NCBI GenBank assembly: GCA_002413785.1
Contig: DHXR01000024.1
Span: 98,007-114,673, forward strand
Source of the DNA: Mucilaginibacter sp. UBA5151
GTDB lineage: Bacteria > Bacteroidota > Bacteroidia > Sphingobacteriales > Sphingobacteriaceae
Length of the DNA: 16,667 nt
Direction of reading: 5' to 3'
Both the position numbers and the translations under genes were made by a program. Numbering within the stretch: position 1 is the stretch's first letter; every line of letters starts with the position of its first letter. Below, in pieces: positions 13,340 through 16,667 of this stretch. The notes beneath the pieces are model-generated. The model did not search any database. It was not told the origin of the DNA and saw nothing but the letters and a program-made list of their open reading frames with translations.

Positions 13340-15214
13340 ATGAAGAAAATATTTTTACTCGCCGCAGTTTGCTTTTTTGCAGCAACAGCGTTGGCACAGG
13401 ACGCACCCAAAGCAATCTTTTATACTGTATCATTCCCCAATGCGGTGCATCATGAAGCCGAAATTGTGATGACTATTCCGCAGTCCCCGGCATCGGAATT
13501 CCGCGTAAGGATGAGCCGTTCATCCGCAGGGCGCTATGCTACCCACGAATTCGGCAAAAATATTTATAATGTCACCGCAACTGATGTAAGCGGCGCGCGT
13601 ATAGCTTTAAAACAAATTGAAGGTGATGTATTTGAAATTGCTGCAGACCATCCCGCTACTGTAATAATAAATTATACATTGTTTGGCAACTGGACCGATG
13701 GTACTTATGCAAGTATTGACCCCAGCCACGCCCACCTGAATATGCCTGCCGCATTTATGTGGGTGCCGGGACAGGAAAAACGGCCTGTTAAGTTTGAATT
13801 TAACGACCTTGATAAATATGGATGGAAAGTAGCCACCCAGCTAAAACACGATGGCGCAAATATTTACAGCGCGCCCGATTTGCAATATATGATGGATAGC
13901 CCCACCGAGCTTTCCAATTTTAAGGAAACCAGCTGGGATGTAATAAATACAGGCGGCAAAACTGAGAAAATTAATTTAACTGTTCACTCCGACGATGCGC
14001 AGCCCGTTATTGATAATTTCGGCAGGATGGTGCAAAAAATGGTGCTCGAAGAAAAAGCGGTCTTCGGCGAACTGCCGGCTTATGATTATGGCGAATACAC
14101 TTTTTTAGATGATGTGTACCCCACCACCGCCGGCGATGGCATGGAGCACCGTAACTCCACCTGCATTGTACAGACTGTTGACAAAGTTGAAGGCAATGAA
14201 GTACGGCTGCTGAGCACCTTTGCGCATGAGTATTTCCATAGCTGGAATGTAAAGCGCATCCGCCCGAAATCACTGGAGCCTTTTAATTTTGAGCATGCCA
14301 ATATGAGCAGCGAACTTTGGTTTGCCGAAGGCTTTACCCAATATTACGGCGAAATGCTGTTGGTTCGTTCGGGCTTTCATACGGTCGATGACTATACCCG
14401 CACTATAGGCGGCCTGGTAAATTCTGTTTTGAATACCCCAGGCGCTGCAAAATATACCCCGGTACAGGCCAGTAACCATTCGGTTTTTGCTGATGCAGGG
14501 GTATCTATCGACCCTAATAACGACAACAATACCTTTACCAGCTATTATTTTTATGGTGGCGCAACCGCCCTTGCGCTCGATTTACGCCTGAGAAGCGAGT
14601 TTAACCTTACATTGGATGATTATATGCGCGCCGTTTGGCTGGCACGCGGCAAAGTGATGAAACCCTACACCATTCCCGACCTGCAAAATGACCTGGCCAA
14701 ACTCACCAAAAACCCCAAATTCGCCGCCGACTTTTTCAATAAATATATTTATGGTGTCGAAAAAAACAATTATGAGGCTTTGTTAGCCAAAGCAGGCCTG
14801 TTATTGCGCAAGGCACAGCCCGGAAAAGCATGGGCCGGACCATTGTCGGGTAATGCCGGCAGGGGAAGGTCGGGCCAGGCGCGTACCGCCGGGGCCGAAG
14901 GTTTGCCCATACAATCAAGCACCATCATCGGCACGCCAATTTATAAAGCCGGCCTTGATGCAGGCGATATCATTGTAAAAGCCGATGGAAAAGACATAAA
15001 AGACGCGCAGGGTTTTAACGATGTAGTCGCCGCTAAAAACATAGGCGATAAAATTGTGGTGAACTATAAAAACCGCACCGGCGACCATGAAACAACCATA
15101 ATCTTAGAAGAAAGCCCCTACCTGGAGGTAGTTACCTTTGAAAAAGCAGGGAAAGAATTAACAAAAGAACAGGAAGCTTTCAGGAACAACTGGTTATCGA
15201 CAAAGGTGCAATGA
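13340..15214 (+). CDS. Secreted M61-family metallopeptidase with PDZ domain
   Basis: Zinc aminopeptidase-like protein of the M61 (glycyl aminopeptidase) family, exported. The 624 residues comprise a signal peptide (1-19, cut after ALA), an N-terminal beta domain (about 25-200), the catalytic domain with GDGMEHRNS (265-273), the zinc motif HEYFH (296-300) and WFAEGFTQYY (327-336; E330 the likely third ligand), a helical part, then a PDZ domain (about 528-590, GTPIYKAGLDAGDIIVKADG). A Gly/Ala/Arg-rich linker (about 491-522) joins the last two. The ATG at 13340 follows an in-frame TTG at 13337; the ATG is preferred and gives a clean signal peptide. The C-terminus looks complete, and its stop overlaps (ATGA) the following RHS-derived frame. 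Confidence 0.93.
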   Translation: MKKIFLLAAVCFFAATALAQDAPKAIFYTVSFPNAVHHEAEIVMTIPQSPASEFRVRMSRSSAGRYATHEFGKNIYNVTATDVSGARIALKQIEGDVFEIAADHPATVIINYTLFGNWTDGTYASIDPSHAHLNMPAAFMWVPGQEKRPVKFEFNDLDKYGWKVATQLKHDGANIYSAPDLQYMMDSPTELSNFKETSWDVINTGGKTEKINLTVHSDDAQPVIDNFGRMVQKMVLEEKAVFGELPAYDYGEYTFLDDVYPTTAGDGMEHRNSTCIVQTVDKVEGNEVRLLSTFAHEYFHSWNVKRIRPKSLEPFNFEHANMSSELWFAEGFTQYYGEMLLVRSGFHTVDDYTRTIGGLVNSVLNTPGAAKYTPVQASNHSVFADAGVSIDPNNDNNTFTSYYFYGGATALALDLRLRSEFNLTLDDYMRAVWLARGKVMKPYTIPDLQNDLAKLTKNPKFAADFFNKYIYGVEKNNYEALLAKAGLLLRKAQPGKAWAGPLSGNAGRGRSGQARTAGAEGLPIQSSTIIGTPIYKAGLDAGDIIVKADGKDIKDAQGFNDVVAAKNIGDKIVVNYKNRTGDHETTIILEESPYLEVVTFEKAGKELTKEQEAFRNNWLSTKVQ

Positions 15215-15220
15215 GGTGCA
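15204..15220. repeat. 7-bp direct repeat at the peptidase/RHS junction
   Basis: AGGTGCA occurs at 15204-15210 and 15214-15220, on either side of the ATG at 15211 where RHS-derived sequence begins. It could be a footprint of the event that joined the two genes, or chance. Confidence 0.35.
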
Positions 15221-15981
15221 GGAGGCAATACGATTACGGCGCAAGGTTCTATGATCCGGTGATTGCAAGGTTTACCACGATAGACCCCCATGCTGATAAA
15301 CATTTAGAATGGTCGCCATTTGCTTATGTTTACGATGATCCTATTAAGCACATCGATCCGGATGGTCAAGACGGAATTGTCACAATAAAGGGAGGCCAGA
15401 TAACAGTATCTTCAAATGTTTACTTATATGGTGCAGGTGCGACAAAAGGCGTTGCAGCACAAATGCAAGGTGATATTAATAAAAAGTGGGGAGGTGGATT
15501 CAGCGCTAAAAGCGCAAATGGAAAGCAATCTTTCAAAGTAAATGTCAAGGTAAATGTTGCATTATATGAAGGAAAAGAGAAAAATGACCCGTTGGTTATA
15601 CCTCAAAGCTGGAATCCATTTAATAGAGACAATTTTGTCGAAGTTGGCGCAGGAGATAAACGTTCTTATGCTAGTGGAGGTGATGAAGGCGAATGGAGAA
15701 GTCAAGGTAGAGATGGATCAACATTAGCTCAGGATGACCCCGCCGCCCATGAACTTGGACATATCTTAGGTCTAGCTGATAGATATACAGATGACAAGGG
15801 AATCGATAAAGGATGGGAGAATAATATAATGGGTGATTCGCAAAATGGAAAAGTTGATCAAAGAAACATAGATGGCGTTCTTAAAGATGCCTTAAAAGCA
15901 TATGATACTTGGTCTAAAGATAAAAACAACAAAGGCAAAACATTCACATATGGAATCAACTCATCAAACCCAAGCAACTAA
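15211..15981 (+). CDS. Orphan RHS core end fused to a metzincin-like protease domain (toxin tip)
   Basis: The 256 residues start with only the last part of an RHS-repeat-associated core: YDYGARFYDP (7-16), TTIDPHADKHLEWSPFAYVY (22-41) and DPIKHIDPDG (43-52). In full-length RHS proteins this lies at the end of a shell that encapsulates a C-terminal toxin. Behind the DPDG border comes a variable domain with HELGHILGLAD (180-190), the HExxHxxGxxD zinc signature of metzincins with Asp as third ligand (H180, E181, H184, D190), and a likely Met-turn at NNIMG (M207). No shell, signal peptide or secretion system is present. The toxin part is more AT-rich than the peptidase before it. Translation may be coupled through ATGA; it may equally be an unexpressed relic. 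The proteolytic toxin role is inferred from architecture. Confidence 0.8.
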   Translation: MRCRRQYDYGARFYDPVIARFTTIDPHADKHLEWSPFAYVYDDPIKHIDPDGQDGIVTIKGGQITVSSNVYLYGAGATKGVAAQMQGDINKKWGGGFSAKSANGKQSFKVNVKVNVALYEGKEKNDPLVIPQSWNPFNRDNFVEVGAGDKRSYASGGDEGEWRSQGRDGSTLAQDDPAAHELGHILGLADRYTDDKGIDKGWENNIMGDSQNGKVDQRNIDGVLKDALKAYDTWSKDKNNKGKTFTYGINSSNPSN

Positions 15982-16204
15982 AAACAATAGAAGATACTGG
16001 CTTTGGTTGGCCGTGATCGACATTGTACTTTTTCTATTATATAAATACTATCAACCTTTGTGTGAGCCATGTCTACACAAGCAAGATTGTCCACCATGCC
16101 TTTCTAAGCAGCAATACTTTATTATTTACTTCGGCATAGCTATCAATTTAATTGGAATCTTATTCTTTGTAATTAAAAGAAAACGGTTAAGCAGATATAA
16201 GTGA
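15950..16204 (+). CDS. Small two-TM protein with CxxC-x5-CxxC loop, candidate immunity protein
   Basis: The 84 residues contain two membrane helices (about 16-33 and 55-75). Basic residues before the first (KNNRR) and after the second (KRKRLSRYK) suggest both ends are inside. The connecting loop carries four cysteines, C38, C41, C47 and C50, as CEPC...CPPC, which could bind metal or form disulfides in the periplasm. It overlaps the toxin frame by 32 bases in another frame, the arrangement usual for toxin-immunity pairs. The frame is open further left to an ATG at 15902, but the ATG at 15950 gives a plausible N-terminus and shorter overlap. The immunity role is inference from position and size; I know of no tested homolog. 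Confidence 0.65.
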   Translation: MESTHQTQATKNNRRYWLWLAVIDIVLFLLYKYYQPLCEPCLHKQDCPPCLSKQQYFIIYFGIAINLIGILFFVIKRKRLSRYK

Positions 16205-16240
16205 TCATGTTTTAATAAGCCCGAGTGCTCCCCCGAACTC

Positions 16241-16277
16241 CCGCCAGTTTGAGCGTAGCGGTAACTGGTGGTTTTAT
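16241..16277 (+). terminator. Hairpin with short T-run after the toxin module
   Basis: CCGCCAGTT (16241-16249) pairs with AACTGGTGG (16263-16271) with one G-T wobble, followed by TTTTAT. It is the first of two successive hairpins downstream of the toxin/immunity genes. The T-run is short, so it may be a repeat rather than a terminator. Confidence 0.45.
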
Positions 16278-16286
16278 GTAATACAG

Positions 16287-16318
16287 AGCCTTGGCACAAG
16301 CCAGGGCTTTTGTTATTT
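16287..16318 (+). terminator. Rho-independent terminator of the toxin/immunity genes
   Basis: A 9-base stem (AGCCTTGGC, 16287-16295, with GCCAGGGCT, 16300-16308, one wobble) with an ACAA loop is followed by TTTTGTTATTT on the + strand. It lies just before the convergent XRE fragment ends at 16317. Confidence 0.75.
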
Positions 16319-16580
16319 ACAGCGCAGCCACATTGTTATTAAAGAAATCCTTGAACTTCTTTTTAGTGAGCATGGTATCAATAATCTTAAAAACCACGGT
16401 TCGGTCTTCCTCGTCCAATTGGTTAATCATGTTGATCTGCTCAAAGTTGGGCTTATCCTGAATGGTGACATCTACAGGCTGAACATCAAAATGCACCACC
16501 TGGTCAATGGTCATGCCGAAATACCCGGCAAAGCGTTCCAGTTCATCAATAGCAATGTCACGGGTGTTATTCTCCCGACC
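16317..16580 (-). pseudogene. C-terminal part of an XRE-type regulator, 5' half replaced
   Basis: Reading back from the TAA at 16317-16319, the frame is open to a stop at 16581-16583. It encodes ENNTRDIAIDELERFAGYFGMTIDQVV..., then ...LDEEDRTVVFKIIDTMLTKK and a KDFFNNNVAAL end. The first part is the end of an XRE helix-turn-helix domain (the last helices before the ALGVSIDEL-like segment) and the rest is the usual C-terminal helix pair of small Bacteroidota XRE regulators. The DNA-binding helix-turn-helix itself is missing. In its place is a TCCCGAC palindrome with an in-frame stop, then a hairpin and unrelated sequence. An ATG at 16512-16514 could still start a 65-residue protein without a DNA-binding domain. 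Family assignment comes from memory of similar proteins, so it is moderate. Confidence 0.6.
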
Positions 16581-16590
16581 TTAGTCGGGA
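16573..16590. repeat. 18-bp TCCCGAC palindrome at the break of the XRE gene
   Basis: TCCCGAC (16573-16579) and GTCGGGA (16584-16590) are perfect inverted arms around CTTA. It lies exactly where similarity to the XRE regulator ends and brings the stop codon that closes the frame. It has the same outer sequence and total length (18 bp) as the palindrome at 2974-2991. Confidence 0.7.
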
Positions 16591-16606
16591 CGCGATACCA
16601 TTCAGC

Positions 16607-16640
16607 AAAAAAAGCCTCCGGAATTTCATCTGAAGGCTTT
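16607..16640 (-). terminator. Terminator-like hairpin on the - strand
   Basis: On the - strand AAAGCCTTC pairs with GGAGGCTTT (one wobble) around a 13-base loop, followed by a run of T (16607-16613 read as A on the + strand). It would end transcription entering from the right edge of the window, just before the XRE fragment. A - strand frame of about 33 codons enters from the window edge and stops at 16567-16569; I do not recognise it. Confidence 0.6.
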
Positions 16641-16667
16641 CAATTAAAACGTCGGGATGAGAAGATT

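Noticed and set aside
14007..15303. Minus-strand open frames within the M61 peptidase and RHS region
   Set aside because: Low-complexity, Cys/His/Arg-rich translations opposite confident coding sequence; no family resemblance.

Overview
The window looks like chromosomal DNA from a Bacteroidota species, most likely Sphingobacteriaceae (Pedobacter/Mucilaginibacter type). This rests on protein character (EF-Ts, UMP kinase, a CarB ending after its second ATP-grasp half, a DUF4407 protein, an M61-PDZ peptidase), on TAnnTTTG-type promoter boxes, on poor Shine-Dalgarno use, and on intergenic repeats of kinds common in that group. The genus is an inference.

Left part (1-4080), + strand: tsf with a good terminator, a palindromic repeat, an N-acetylglucosamine-6-phosphate deacetylase gene (nagA), pyrH, a 444-base repeat-filled gap with no frr gene, and a NUDIX hydrolase of the ADP-ribose pyrophosphatase type. 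Middle part (4071-11959), - strand: an NHL beta-propeller lipoprotein, carB without the C-terminal regulatory (MGS) domain and without carA beside it, an AT-rich secreted protein of unknown function, and a compact operon rhodanese > small two-TM protein > prohibitin/SPFH protein. Right part (12056-16204), + strand: a DUF4407 membrane/coiled-coil protein, a secreted M61 peptidase with a PDZ domain, then an accessory module. The window ends in the 3' part of an XRE-type regulator gene (- strand) whose 5' half has been replaced by repeat DNA.

The most unusual part is the accessory module at 15211-16204. The stop codon of the M61 peptidase overlaps (ATGA) the start of a frame encoding only the last ~50 residues of an RHS-repeat core. 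That is fused to a zinc-protease-like domain with a metzincin-type HExxHxxGxxD motif. A small two-TM protein follows, overlapping it by 32 bases and carrying a CxxC-x5-CxxC loop. I read this as an orphan polymorphic-toxin tip plus candidate immunity protein, moved as a fragment and landed behind a housekeeping gene.

The other recurring theme is intergenic. Almost every gap holds a different degenerate short tandem repeat (ACAACCTTT, AGTCATA, CCAAGA, GGTGAAA, GTTGATT, ATTCGTGAA), and several of these fold back as long imperfect inverted repeats. TCCCGA...TCGGGA palindromes, a GCCCC/GGGGC hairpin cluster, a 91-bp palindromic element and a 47-bp duplicated repeat occur as well.
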